A stretch of DNA of 64,000 bases from Antedon mediterranea. Lineage: Eukaryota > Echinodermata > Crinoidea > Comatulida > Antedonidae. Below, piece by piece: positions 12,484 through 32,177 of the stretch; position 1 is the first letter of the stretch, and every line of letters starts with the position of its first letter. The notes under the pieces were generated by a model. The model saw only the letters and a program-made list of their open reading frames with translations, did not search any database and was not told where the DNA came from. The translations under genes and the position numbers were made by a program. The stretch is taken from the NCBI RefSeq assembly GCF_964355755.1, contig NC_092672.1:9296501-9360500 (forward strand), read 5' to 3'.

Positions 12484-12912
12484 TCCTTCTTTGTCTGTAG
12501 ATGGTCTTACACCTCTTTCTTTATCTGTGGATGGTCTTGTACCCCCTTCTGTGTCTGTGGATGGTCTTATACCCCTTCTTTGTATGTGGATGGTCTTCAC
12601 CCCTTCTTTGTCTGTTGATGGTCTTACACCCCCTTCTTTATCTGTGGATGGTCTTGTACCCCCTTCTGTGTCTGTGGATGGTCTTACACCCCCTTCTTTG
12701 TCTGTGGATGGTCTTACACCCCCTTCTTTGTCTGTAGATGGTCTTCACCCCTTCTGTGTCTGTGGATGGTCTTCACCCCTTCTTTGTCTGTTGATGGTCT
12801 TACAACCCCTTCTTTGTCTGTTGATAGTCTTACACCCCCTTCTTTGTCTGTAGATGGTCTTACACCCCCTTCTTTGTCTGTAGATGGTCTTACACCCCCT
12901 TCTTTGTCTGGA
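12484..12912. repeat. 30-bp minisatellite, about 14 units
   Basis: The unit is GATGGTCTTACACCCCCTTC followed by TTTGTCTGTR. Some units are 29 bp (CTTCACCCCTTC) or carry TTTATCTGTGG. Because the unit is a multiple of three, several frames are open on both strands (for example repeats of LSVDGLTPPS); these are not taken as genes. Confidence 0.95.
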
Positions 12913-15900
12913 CCCACTACTTTGATTGATTAAATCAGACATTGTTTCTTGTATGATTAGGAGACCAAGACCTTCAAAGTAAAAGTCCACAGGTGGATGC
13001 CTAAAAAGGTCTTGTACAGAACAGTATATTGTAGGTCCATGTCACTAATTTGAGGATTACTTGAATAATTATATTGAGATGTCTTTTACGAATTGATTTG
13101 GTTCGGATTTTGCTAAAAAATCAATGACTAGAGAAAATCGAGGAAAATGATTCAGATGAAAGGTTTACAGCAAAGGCCCATTACCATAAAAATGGAGTAC
13201 ATTTTTTTAGATGCAACGAAAATGAACAAGAATTATCTGAGTTTTGACTAATGAAAGTAGGTCTACAGCACAAATGCAGGATAAGTTTGTAGTAAGTACT
13301 TTGAAAGACGGTGTTCTCTTCTCTTAACTCATGAAAATGAGAACTTTCCGAACTTGCCTCATATGCAACATCAAAGAGGCCAACGAAAGAATACTACTTT
13401 ACATCAAAACATTTTCCAAATGGCATCTAACAATTCAATTCAACATATGGTATAATACATAAAAAAAAAGAAAAGATGACGGAGAGAGGACCAAAACTGT
13501 TATCTAACGATTGACACATCACAGTTAAGCAAACAAGTCGGCATAGATAAGAAAGTATGCCAAGGCTTCAAACAATTACAAATTAATCATTATGATTATA
13601 GGTGGCTACTGCGTTATGGTCCGAATCACTCTATTGTCAAGTCAGTGACATCAAAAACTAAAACATTGTTTATTTATTTACAGGTATTATGTACTAGTGC
13701 TACTGTCTGAATACAGGCTCATAGACTCTCTTCCACCATACGTGCTCTAGGGTTTACGCATGCCCAATCCAAGTCCCATTTTTCAGGCTTACTAAACAAT
13801 ACGCTACCCCGTGATACAGAATCCTTCGGTCCTCGTGAATATAACTGCCCAAAGGGGCGGCGCGATAAAAAAAAATTATCTTAAGATTGAGAAGTGCTGA
13901 ATAGGTTTATGTGAATATCGAAACACTATCGATAAATACTAACATGTTCTGTACAAAATATATTAGTAAATGAGATACTGATACAAGTAAATGAGATACT
14001 GATACAAGTGAATAATTAAAAAGCAACGATTTTACAACAACAACGACAAAACTATATATTGTTTGAAGGTTTGCATGACGAAATCAAATGTTAATATAAA
14101 GTTTGCGGTACACCACGTATATTAGTTCTGAAAAGAACTGTTGAGTTTTTCGACGTTTCGATCAATATGCTTTGATCATCCTCTCATTTCTAAAGAAAGC
14201 AAAAATGTGAACGGAATAACCATAGAGGTTAAAATAACCATTGAATTACCGTACCTACTTCTTAAGACACCTGTGTACATTTATTATAAACTAGATACAG
14301 CTTTATATAAGAACTAATAGTGAATAAATAAATAACAAATTAAATAGATAAATAAAATAACCTATGACTATTTTAACAAATGTGCAATATATATCTATGA
14401 GAAAAAAATGCTTCCCTATTAGAGTCAATACTTAATGATACTACAATGTTTAAGCTAATAATTCCAGGATAAAGCTAAGTTAAAAGTTAAATATGTATTG
14501 TTTCAAATACTGAATTGAATTTACAGCGTAATATATTTTTTTTCAAACAAATTATATTACGCTGTAATCAATTCAATATTTGGCGTTCTTGCGTTGCGTC
14601 ATATAGTGGGAACCAAAAGCTCCGCAACAATGTTACATGCAAGGCACAACCGAAGTTAAACAATACAAAGGATAGGCCTATAATCTAACCTACGTTTATT
14701 CTTCAAACAGAAAATCTAAATATATAAAAAATTGATTAGAGTAATTAATATTATAAAAATAATTATCAAAATATTAGATGTAGTAACACACAATCAAAAT
14801 ACACAAAAGCAATTCAAGACTTACAAATATAGCTGAGGCCAGCCCTAATAAACAGTCAAATAGACTTGTAGATACTTACATATACTTTAACAGCATTTAA
14901 TTTAGCTATGTCAGTATTCGTAATAGGACTAACTAAATATTATGGTTAATGTACCACTATTTATATTGTTATGCAGGATATAATGAGGTGATCATTATGA
15001 TCTCATGACTTTATGATGGTTAAATTGGTTTTTAAATTAAATTAAAATTACGTCATCATCTTTAATTAGGATACAGTAATGTAGTAACAATTTCCTTATG
15101 GAATATCAAAGCAACTAATTTTAACATTCCCCAAAAGTGGTCATATTAAAAAAAAAAATAATGATTCTATACAAATTACATAATCGCGAGCGTAGCTAAC
15201 AAAGGGACCTACGATCAATGAACTATACGGTTTTTTAATACATGGTTTTTTCACAGTTACAGAGTAAACCAGGAAAAACGAAACAATGTAGGTCGTAAGT
15301 GCCAGCAAATCATTGTCATGTTGACAATAACCCGTAGACTACTAGGGAAAAAACAACTTGAACTTGTTACCTCTTTTGAAAATAAAGAACAGTTAAAGGA
15401 CTTTATTATATTGACTTTATTATTTTGACACTTATTTTATTGACTTTATCTAAAAGCTGTTAGTCCGGGAGCCCATGAAGATTTGTTTAGCATTGCGAGT
15501 ACAAAAGGTCTGAGGCATAGAATATGTCAAGTAGGGTCCAGAGACCATCAAACGGCCGTTCTTAAGTTCCCGCCCCTGTACCAACTCTAGGGAGGGGCGC
15601 TCAAAATACCCCAACATTTCTTTCTTTCTTTATTTCTTTATTTACCCATAAATATAAATTATAAACATTGTAATAATATACAAATAAAAATAATTATATC
15701 AAGGGAAGGGCTAAAAAATAGTTAAAACTAATTTGATTTGAACACCCACACAGCTACTACTAGAATAGACATGGGTATAGAGACAAATAATTAGGCCTAA
15801 TAGTATTATAATGATAATAATAATAATAATAATAAGATTTTGATAGCGCACATACCACTCCAGAGTGCTCAAGGCGCATTTAAAAATAAAAAGAAATTAA

Positions 15901-16261
15901 AAAATTAATAGAAACTATAATTTTAACACGTAATTTATTAGTAATAAATTATATTAAAAACACCATAAACTAAAGGCCGATTATTTCGACAATCCACACA
16001 AAACGCAGCTATTCTTCTATGAAATCACACGCCGCAACAACAGCGGAGATAGGCCTAGAATCGTACCGCAATACGCAATTTAATTGATGAATAATTCATG
16101 TTTATTTTGTGACGTTTCATGAGGGGGTCCCCAACTTATGTACGAAAAAAAAAATCGCGGCCCGGGGCATTATTTTTTTTCCATGAGGTTAAGGAACTCA
16201 TTCATAATTAATTTCTAATACCTGTATAAAGAATTCCAAGATATGCTAAAGCGGTGCTTTA
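12913..16261. other. Intergenic, repeats only
   Basis: No gene is supported. Visible items: a 21-bp tandem duplication (AAATGAGATACTGATACAAGT) near 13970-14010; GACGTTTCGATCAATATGCT at 14150-14170, a phrase type common at retroelement ends; a hairpin at 14508-14581; a fragment of the GTGGGAACCA MITE family near 14580-14620; a GC-richer block at 15455-15600; and an (ATA)n tail at 15815-15835 followed by a GCGCACATACCACTCCAGAG phrase resembling SINE/LINE tails. Confidence 0.45.
14508..14581. repeat. Inverted repeat (hairpin)
   Basis: Arms ATACTGAATTGAATTTACAG/CGTAATATA and TATATTACGCTGTAATCAAT/TCAATAT are near-perfect reverse complements around a short T-rich loop. It sits immediately beside a GTGGGAACCA-family MITE fragment. 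Confidence 0.75.
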
Positions 16262-16779
16262 TTTTTTTTTATATTAGGTTAAGGCAGAAACTATAGAGGG
16301 CGTGCATATATAATGAAAATTCTTGAAGCATAACGGAGCTCTGACGTCATACTTGCAAAACACACGTTGATGCACGTTCGCAGTGCATAATCGGACTGGA
16401 GTTACTGTACTCTTTTTCTCTCGATGTTTGTGTTAAAGACACTAGACCTGCAATTGTTGACGTTTTGTAAAAATAATGCATATAATATATATCTTTAAAA
16501 ACATTAAACCAGATCATTTTTTTTTCTATTAGGTTAAGGCAGAAACTATAGAGGGCGTGCATATATAATGAATATTCATGAAGCATAACGGAGCTCTGAC
16601 GTCATACTTGCAAAACACACGTTGATGCACGTTCGCAATGCATAATCGGACTGGAGTTACTGTACTCTTTTTCTCTCGATGTTTGTGTTAAAGACACTAG
16701 ACCTGCAATTGTTGACGTTTTGTAAAAATAATGCATACCGTATAATATATATCTTTAAAAACATTAAACCAGATCATTT
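16262..16779. repeat. Two-copy tandem duplication, about 255-bp unit
   Basis: AAGGCAGAAACTATAGAGGG starts at 16281 and 16536, and the copies stay nearly identical through GGAGCTCTGACGTCATACTT to CATTAAACCAGATCATTT. Copy 2 has a 5-bp insertion (CCGTA) near 16737. Few differences suggest a recent duplication. A CRE-like TGACGTCA core lies in each unit. Confidence 0.92.
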
Positions 16780-17365
16780 CTTGTCTTAAATGTGCGTTTT
16801 ATTAAAGTTAATTATGATAACATGGGTAAAAACAATCACTATCTCATTTTTATGGAAAACAATTATAGGTATGCCTAGTACGCTATACCACTTCGCAAAA
16901 ACTAGTTTGTTTGAAAATACAATCACAAAAAAAATGAAAATCGTTTACATTGTCCACACATAGTATGTTCTTTTAATTACAAAGTATCATCATTACAGAA
17001 AACAGACAGAAATAATAAAATATACACAACTGTGTTACTCTAAGATTAAGCTACATATAGATTAAAAGAAATTCATAAATTAACTCAAAACATGTATCAA
17101 TTTAATTAGCATTACCTTAAAAACATGTAAATTAGAAGGAAAAAAAAACGAGTTCATTGTACACAAGTACGTTAGCATAATGACTAAGTATAGAGTAGTG
17201 GCTTATCCACGATTTGTAGGAAAAGGTAGGAAGGGATGGTGAGACCACATCCACCATAAAAATAGAATATTAATGGATGTGAGAAACTATGGCACATCAA
17301 CACTTATTTCATATTGAAAAAAAAAACGGACCTGATACGTCACTGCCATAAGCTTGTTTCTCATT

Positions 17366-17835
17366 AAAGCGTGGTTCCCACTAGCGACGCAACGCAAGGA
17401 CGTAACGCAACGCAAGTGAATTGACCAATCACAAGCGATGGCTTATTCGCTTGTGATTGCTAACTGTCTATAACTCATTGGTTAAAACGCTTGCGTTGCG
17501 TTTACGTCCTTGCGTTACGTTCTAGTGGGAACCAAGCTTTAGAGACGTAACGCAACGTAAGTGAGTTGACCAATCACAAGCGATGGTCATTGGTCAACAC
17601 GCTTGCATTTATAAAATGCAATTTTACATAAATATCCTTGCGGTGCGTCCTAGAGGGAACCAAGATTAAGGACGTACGCTGCGACGCAAGCACATACTCA
17701 GATAATTCGCCTGCGTTGCGGCTTAGTTCCTTGTGTTGCGTGGTGGGTAATTCGACTAATCACGTTACTACAAATTTAAACATTGCGTCGTGATTGGTAA
17801 AATTACTTGCACTGTGTCCAGTGGGAACACAACTT
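17366..17835. mobile_element. Cluster of foldback MITEs with TGGTTCCCACT ends
   Basis: The first unit, 17366-17540, is a long palindrome: GTGGTTCCCACTAGCGACGC and AACGCAAGGACGTAACGCAA on the left, mirrored by TTGCGTTACGTTCTAGTGGG and AACCA on the right. Inside are ACCAATCACAAGCGA and its mirror. Two further degraded units follow (about 17541-17670 and 17671-17835) with the same words. Related copies occur at 21742-21860 and near 14580-14620. Confidence 0.85.
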
Positions 17836-18298
17836 AAGCTACATTTACAATAATTTGTCCACGTTCCGTTATTAGAACTATATATTATCATTTCTAGTAT
17901 ACACTATCATAATTTTAAAAAGAAAAACCCATTGATCTTTCAAACTCATTATGGTATCATTCAAAATAAAATAAACGAATTTATTAAAAATTATGAACAT
18001 ATATAAAAAAATTAACTTGCTATAATAATAATAAAAATATATTGCAATTGTATCAAGGTAAATTGTTAAGATTATAATTTTAAATATCATAATAATCATG
18101 GATGGTATGATAAAGTTAAATGCTAATAGAATTAATTAATTAAATCATTTGGCTGTCCATATCGGACATTATGACTAAAAAAAATAAATTAGAATTTGTA
18201 AAAAAGGATTGTTCCCGAGTTTCTACGCATGCCTAACCAGAGTTTTACCTGGATGAAAATAAGGTTAACAACCATTTTAACCAATCAATATTGTTGTA

Positions 18299-20574
18299 CC
18301 ATGGTCGTGCTGACAACCAAAGTTATACCATGATTGTGATGGAAATCACAGTTATATCATGATTGTGATGGCAACCACAGTTTTACCATGATTGTGATGG
18401 AAACCACAGTTATATCATGATTGTGATGGCAACCACAGTTATATCATGATTGTGATGGCAACCACAGTTATACCATGATTGTGATGGCAACCAGTTATAT
18501 CATGATTGTGATGGCAACCACAGTTATATCATGATTGTGATGGAAACAACAGTTATATCATGATTGTGATGGCAACCACAGTTATACCATAATTGTGATG
18601 GCAACCACAGTTATACCATGATTGTGATGGAAACCACAGTTTTACCATGATTGTCATGGAAACCACAGTTATACCATGATTGTGATGGCAACCACAGTTA
18701 TACCATGATTGTGATGGAAACCACAGTTATATCATGATTGTGATGGCAACCACAGTTATACCATGATTGTGATGGCAACCAGTTATATCATGATTGTGAT
18801 GGAAACCACAGTTATATCATGATTGTGATGGCAACCACAGTTATATCATGATTGTGATGGCAACCACAGTTATATCATGATTGTGATGGAAACCAGTTAT
18901 ACCATGATTGTGATGGAAACCACAGTTATATCATGATTGTGATGGAAACCACAGTTTTACCATGATTGTGATGGAAACCACAGTTATATCATGATTGTGA
19001 TGGCAACCACAGTTATACCATGATTGTGATGGCAACCAGTTATATCATGATGGTGATGCAAACACAGTTATATCATGATGGTGATGCAAACACAGTTATA
19101 TCATGATTGTGATGGAAACCACAGTTATATCATGATTGTGATGGAAACCACAGTTATATCATGATTGTGATGGCAACCACAGTTATATCATGATTGTGAT
19201 GGCAACCACAGTTATATCATGATTGTGATGGAAACCACAGTTATACCATGATTGTGATGGAAACCACAGTTATACCATGATTGTGATGGCAACCACAGTT
19301 ATACCATGATTGTGATGGAAACCACAGTTATACCATGATTGTGATGGAAACCACATTTTTACCATGATTGTGATGGAAACCACAGTTATACCATGATTGT
19401 GATGGAAACCACAGTTTTACCATGATTGTGATGGCAACCACAGTTATACCATGATTGTGATGGCAACCACAGTTATACCATGATTGTGATGGAAACCACA
19501 GTTTTACCATGATTGTGATGGAAACCACAGTTATACCATGATTGTGAATGCAACCACAGTTATACCATGATTGTGATGGAAACCACAGTTATACCATAAT
19601 TGTGATGGCAACCACAGTTATACCATGATTGTGATGGAAACATAGTTATACCATGATTGTGATGGCAACCACAGTTATATCATGATTGTGATGGAAACCA
19701 CAGTTATATCAGGATTGTGATGGAAACATAGTTATACCATAATTTTGATGGCAACCACAGTTATATCATGATTGTGATGCAAACATAGTTATACCATGAT
19801 TGTGATGGCAACCACAGTTATATCATGATTGTGATGGCAACCACAGTTATACCATGATTGTGATGCAAACATAGTTATACCATGATTGTGATGGCAACCA
19901 CAGTTATATCATGATTGTGATGGCAACCACAGTTATACCATGATTGTCATGGAAACCACAGTTATACCATAATTGTGATGGCAACCACAGTTATATCATG
20001 ATTGTGATGCAAACATAGTTATACCATGATTGTGATGGCAACCACAGTTATATCATGATTGTGATGGCAACCACAGTTATACCATGATTGTCATGGAAAC
20101 CACAGGTATATCATGATTGTGATGGAAACCACAGTTATACCATGATTGTCATGGAAACCACAGGTATATCATGATTGTGATGGAAACCACATTTTTACCA
20201 TGATTGTGATGGAAACCACAGTTATACCATGATGGTGATGGAAACCACAGTTATACCATGATGGTGATGGAAACCACAGGTATATCATGATTGTGATGGA
20301 AACCACAGTTATACCATGATTGTCATGGAAACCACAGGTATATCATGATTGTGATGGAAACCACATTTTTACCATGATTGTGATGGAAACCACAGTTATA
20401 CCATGATGGTGATGGCAACCACAGTTATACCATGATTGTGATGGCAACCACAGTTATACCATGATTGTGATGGCAACCACAGTTATATCATGATTGTGAT
20501 GGCAACAACAGTTATACCATGATTGTGATGGCAACCACAGTTATATCATGATGGTGATGCAAACACAGTTATAC
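18299..20574. repeat. 2.3-kb array of 29-bp units (about 78 copies)
   Basis: The consensus is ACCACAGTTATACCATGATT followed by GTGATGGMA. Some units lack three bases (ACCAGTTATA) or carry TTTTACC, ATATC, GTCATGG or GATGCAAAC variants. Higher-order runs of variants recur around 19650-20350, suggesting duplication of multi-unit blocks. Open frames in the array are by-products. No gene flanks it closely. Confidence 0.97.
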
Positions 20575-22337
20575 CTGTACCAAAAAAAGTATGGTAAACA
20601 CAGTTGTACCAAGTTAACTTTGGCGGTAACTACATTATTATCCCATATCCCATGGTAACCACAGTTTTTCCAATAAATATTGCCTGGTATATTAAGTACA
20701 CTTTCTTTACCAAGGAGCCTACTGTAGTATGGTTGAACGCTTGGCACCACATGGCATTAACACTTAGAATATATATCTACATTACTAAAAAAAATATGAG
20801 GTAATCCTTAAGATTTATGCAAACTGTGGGATATGATTTGAAGAAAACCAAACATGACAACAGGTCAAATATTTGTGACGTTTGTATAGTGACCTCTGAT
20901 TAAATTTGGTAATTGCCAATTCAGATGTTTCTGACAACATACAAAAGGGATTAAATAATTGAACCAAGGGAGAGATAGTAACAGAATAAGAGAAAATAAT
21001 TCATGGAAATTAGGCGCTGACAGTTTAATTATAACTTCATATTTTGTAAAACAAAGGTTCAAGTGCAAACTAGATCAAGTAGCTAATTAACTGTGACACT
21101 AAAATTGAAAACAGCTGACCTAAACACAAACAACGCACACAATAATCATGTGTTGTATTAAAAGTGTTTTTCATATCATTTTTATATTATATTATCACAG
21201 TTATTTCACGCAGTGAATTTTCCTAAAACTATGATTTTTGTTTTAAAAATCTATGTGCAACAAACACAATGACTTTGACATATGATGACATAATCATATT
21301 ACACAAATACAGTGTTTTGGGATGCATAAAACTGTTATACTGATACTTTCCAAAAAGAAAAGTCTGTATGATATACAAGAATTACTCTAGAATTCTGTGA
21401 CTGCAATTGTATATATAATAGGCTTATCCGACTGGTTTACTTTGAGAATATCTAACTCCTCGCTGTGTCTATTCAATAGGAGTAGTGTGAATAGATCTTT
21501 AGCGATTAGTTTATGAGCCAGTCGAATACACCTAAAAACTTTCCGAGGTGAATTAAGCAGTACAGGTCAGAGGTGATGGTTACCCCCACTCCCAGAGGTT
21601 CATCAGGCTACCTGAGGCAGAGGAGAAAGCACTTACTGCCAAGGACATCTGCAAACGGGTTATTAAAAATAAAATTCTATTATTGGCAGTATACAAATGA
21701 AAATAAATCTATGGCATGGTTATTATTATTATTATTTATCTTAAGGCATGGTTGCCACTTATAAAGTGAGTTGACCAATCAAAAGCAACAGTTCAAATGA
21801 TCTGTCGCTTGTGATTGGTCAAATGACTTGCAATTACGTCATAGTGGGAACCAAGATTAATGCACTACATAATAGCAGACGAATATTTGACAAATTTATT
21901 TGATAATTAATAAAATTTATGGCTCTGAGAAATTATACAAACACTATTATTAATCATTTTGAAACAATAAATGCATTGTAATAATTATTAGAAAAGAGAA
22001 AATGTGTTTATCTTATAATAATGTTTTTCTTTCTTTTGGTTAAGTATAATGTTAATGTCCTTTTATATTTTGACCAATTAGCATAGGTGTATAGCACCTT
22101 TTTATTTGCCTTTGATATATCTGTTTTTTTTTTGTATTTAGCCGAAATTTGACAAATTGAAAAAGTGAGATCCGCAATTTATTAGCCTAATTACTGTACT
22201 CAAGTACAAGTCAAGTCAAGTATGATTATCATAATAAATTTGCCTATAAAATAAAGTACAGTACTGTATATATGCAAAAGGTTCTACTGTGAAAGGATTG
22301 CTTGTGAGTGGGGAGGGGGGGGGGGATGTTCACATCT
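20575..22337. other. Intergenic; one MITE, otherwise no gene seen
   Basis: This AT-rich sequence lies between the 29-bp array and the PDE6D stop codon. A CTGAGGCAGAGGAGAAAG-containing stretch near 21560-21660 is GC-richer, but no protein family is recognised. The PDE6D 3' UTR should begin just left of 22338. Confidence 0.45.
21742..21860. mobile_element. MITE, TGGTTCCCACT foldback family
   Basis: TAAGGCATGGTTGCCACT on the left mirrors AGTGGGAACCAAGATTA on the right, with the shared core GAGTTGACCAATCAAAAGC and GCTTGTGATTGGTCAA. It is the same family as the 17366-17835 cluster. Confidence 0.75.
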
Positions 22338-28805
<6,468 letters not shown>

Positions 28806-31064
28806 CTATTTGAAATGAGTTAAGGTTTTTTATGATCTTGCAATTATACATCATGATTGGAAAAAAAAAATCTCTAAAAGCTCATCTGAAACACTTAATA
28901 ATGAATGTTTTTAAATTCGTGCGATGGTAAAAATAATTTCATTCGGTAAAATATGCAATAGAATTTCATTATTCACCTCATAAAATTATTTGTACCAACT
29001 CACTCATCAAAATGATTTACTATTTTATGAAGAACCACAATAAGACATCAGTAGTATCTTAAAGACATAATGTCTCTAATAAACATTTTGGTTATTGAAT
29101 AGGCCATTTTAATATCATGTACTTAAACTAAAAAAAAACTATTTAACCTGGAAATCAATTGTCTAAAAAGCAATGGGTTTCTGGTTGAATTTGACCCTTT
29201 ATTTCTCTGTTTTTTTAAGTGGAGAGCACATTTAGGGGCATGCCAACTTACAGTTAGTGGTTCATGAACAACATACAAGGATTTAGTAAAAGAGTGAAAT
29301 TTGCCAAAAAAAAAGTTAGTTTAACCATCTGAAAAGTCCAACGTTGGTTGGTAATCTAATACCAAGTCACTGAAGTAGAGGTCACAACATAGTGCTCAAA
29401 TGCAGTTGGTTAACATAGTTTGTCAGCATTTAATAAAGAAGTGCTTATTATGTTTTGCTGTGTGTCCTATCATTTTGCGTTGCAACATTAAAAAGGATAC
29501 AGTGAAAATCCCTTCAGAATATCGTCTGCTATTGGTGCCATCTCTATTCTTAATTCTGCACTCACACTCTGGTAATCTATTATACGGTCTTGTGTACAAA
29601 TCTACAGTAATTCAAAATAGAAAGAAAACAATTGCAGTGTGTGTATGTTACTTCTCATAATTAGTGTTTTTGTTATACAATATTTCCATTCATTGTACAC
29701 TTTTTTTGTACCAGCCTAGGCCTAGCTAGGCAAATTATGATTAGGCCTAATCCGCCCCCAGCTAGCTACTTCCAGTATACTGTAAGCCTTGGCAGGAACT
29801 AGTAGGGCCTAGGCTAGCCCTACCTAGATGTTTTTGGGCAGTCCATTTCAATCAAGCAAGCCGTTTACTTTCTGGACTCTGGAGGATTTCACCTCAGCCC
29901 CTTTTTAATTTGCTATTCAAGATCTGTGTGACAAGGAGGCGTGGCCTACCTACCTACTTGATATGCGCTAGGCTAGAGGTAGCCTAAGCAGGCTGCTACT
30001 AGGCCTAGTATAACAGGGCCTAGGCCTATGCCTAGCTTTTAGTTAGGCCTAGAGGCTAGCCCACCCAGGCCTGCTAGAAATAAAAATAAATGAAGTTGGT
30101 TGTCGATGTAAACAAAACAGATCTGTATAAAACTACCTGAAACAATCCGATTGTCTGTAATTATTTCATTTGCGTGTAATATTTGTTTATACAAACAATA
30201 ATACCAGATTAATACGCTTTTAATGATGTGTAAGAAACCTAAGCCGAGACAATAGTCGATGGGTTCCCCTCGCAGATTGTCACCTCCACTGTCGACTCTC
30301 TGTTGTTTCTCTCATCAAGTTTTTTAGCGTCCTTCGCGATGACTTAAGATGGCGTCCTAATAGTGTAAGTAGTTCCAGCAATTTTGCGGATGAATTTATA
30401 TTTCTGGGGACAATGTACTCAGGCTGATTTTCCTACTTTATTTACCATAAAAAAATGATTATAGATTGGTTGCTTTGTATTTCGAATAGTAATATAATGT
30501 GTCAATTTGTTAATTATGCTTAAAAAAAGGCCATTTGATGCATAATTAGTGGCTATAGAACTATAGTATAAGTTAAGGCAATGCATACTCTTTACATTCT
30601 TTAGGATGATGATAATGAAAACATAAAATTGTTCACATTATGTACTGGGCTGCACAAAAAAAATGTCTTTATTTTTCTTTTTACATTTTTTATTCTAGAA
30701 TTGTAACTATTAAAACCATTTCAACACAAGCTGGGGCATACAGTAGAAAGAGATACTATCTAAGCTATCATTTCTGTTAGGAAAAGACTATTTCTATGCA
30801 AGAAAAAGGTTCCATCTGATTGGGTGATGCAAAGATTTTTCATAGGACACTTTCTCATTACACAGAAAAAAGAGGCAATATATTTTTTATCACTACAGCC
30901 CAGAAGCGAAACACCTATTACAAGGACACCTTGGTCCCTAAGGTGCCTGCCTTTAATAAATGTTCTACTGTAGAGATTTTACTCAATGGCACTGGGAGTG
31001 TACACTATTATTTGTCCATCCAGAGAAAAATGATAATTTGAGACAGTTAGCTTAACCTAGAACC
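28806..31064. other. Upstream region of PDE6D; no exon recognised
   Basis: I looked for the short PDE6D exon 1 (…REILxGFKL type) on the minus strand here and could not place it. The segment 29700-30075 is unusually dense in TAGGCCTA/CCTAGG palindromes. 30230-30370 is GC-richer and could be a promoter. Confidence 0.4.
30325..30365. promoter_or_regulatory. Possible PDE6D promoter region with a YY1-like AAGATGGCG
   Basis: CGCGATGACTTAAGATGGCG lies in a GC-richer block upstream of PDE6D exon 2. AAGATGGCG is a typical YY1 site near animal housekeeping-gene starts. The assignment is by position only. Confidence 0.25.
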
Positions 31065-32177
31065 CTTGTGTACACCACACTTGTGTACACCACACTTGTG
31101 TACACCACACTTGTGTACACCACACTTGTGTACACCACACTTGTGTACACCACACTTGTGTACACCACACTTGTGTACACCACACTTGTGTACACCACAC
31201 TTGTGTACACCACACTTGTGTACACCACACTTGTGTACACCACACTTGTGTACACCACACTTGTGTACACCACACTTGTGTACACCACACTTGTGTACAC
31301 CACACTTGTGTACACCACACTTGTGTACACCACACTTGTGTACACCACACTTGTGTACACCACACTTGTGTACACCACACTTGTGTACACCACACTTGTG
31401 TACACCACACTTGTGTACACCACACTTGTGTACACCACACTTGTGTACACCACACTTGTGTACACCACACTTGTGTACACCACACTTGTGTACACCACAC
31501 TTGTGTACACCACACTTGTGTACACCACACTTGTGTACACCACACTTGTGTACACCACACTTGTGTACACCACACTTGTGTACACCACACTTGTGTACAC
31601 CACACTTGTGTACACCACACTTGTGTACACCACACTTGTGTACACCACACTTGTGTACACCACACTTGTGTACACCACACTTGTGTACACCACACTTGTG
31701 TACACCACACTTGTGTACACCACACTTGTGTACACCACACTTGTGTACACCACACTTGTGTACACCACACTTGTGTACACCACACTTGTGTACACCACAC
31801 TTGTGTACACCACACTTGTGTACACCACACTTGTGTACACCACACTTGTGTACACCACACTTGTGTACACCACACTTGTGTACACCACACTTGTGTACAC
31901 CACACTTGTGTACACCACACTTGTGTACACCACACTTGTGTACACCACACTTGTGTACACCACACTTGTGTACACCACACTTGTGTACACCACACTTGTG
32001 TACACCACACTTGTGTACACCACACTTGTGTACACCACACTTGTGTACACCACACTTGTGTACACCACACTTGTGTACACCACACTTGTGTACACCACAC
32101 TTGTGTACACCACACTTGTGTACACCACACTTGTGTACACCACACTTGTGTACACCACACTTGTGTACACCACACTT
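31065..32177. repeat. Homogeneous 15-bp satellite, about 74 copies
   Basis: CTTGTGTACACCACA repeats about 74 times with no variant seen inside the array. With a unit of five codons and no stop in most frames, long open frames appear on both strands (CGVHK, SVVYT, WCTQV, LCTPH and LVYTT repeats). These are by-products; there is no splice or start context. The first unit has a mismatched edge (ACCCTTGTG). The array lies between PDE6D and NDUFB5. Confidence 0.98.

Noticed and set aside
12491..12990. Open frames with LSVDGLTPPS-type repeats
   Set aside because: They arise from the 30-bp minisatellite, occur on both strands and end where the array ends.
31065..32177. CRISPR array
   Set aside because: There are no spacers: the 15-bp units are directly adjacent, and the genome is eukaryotic.
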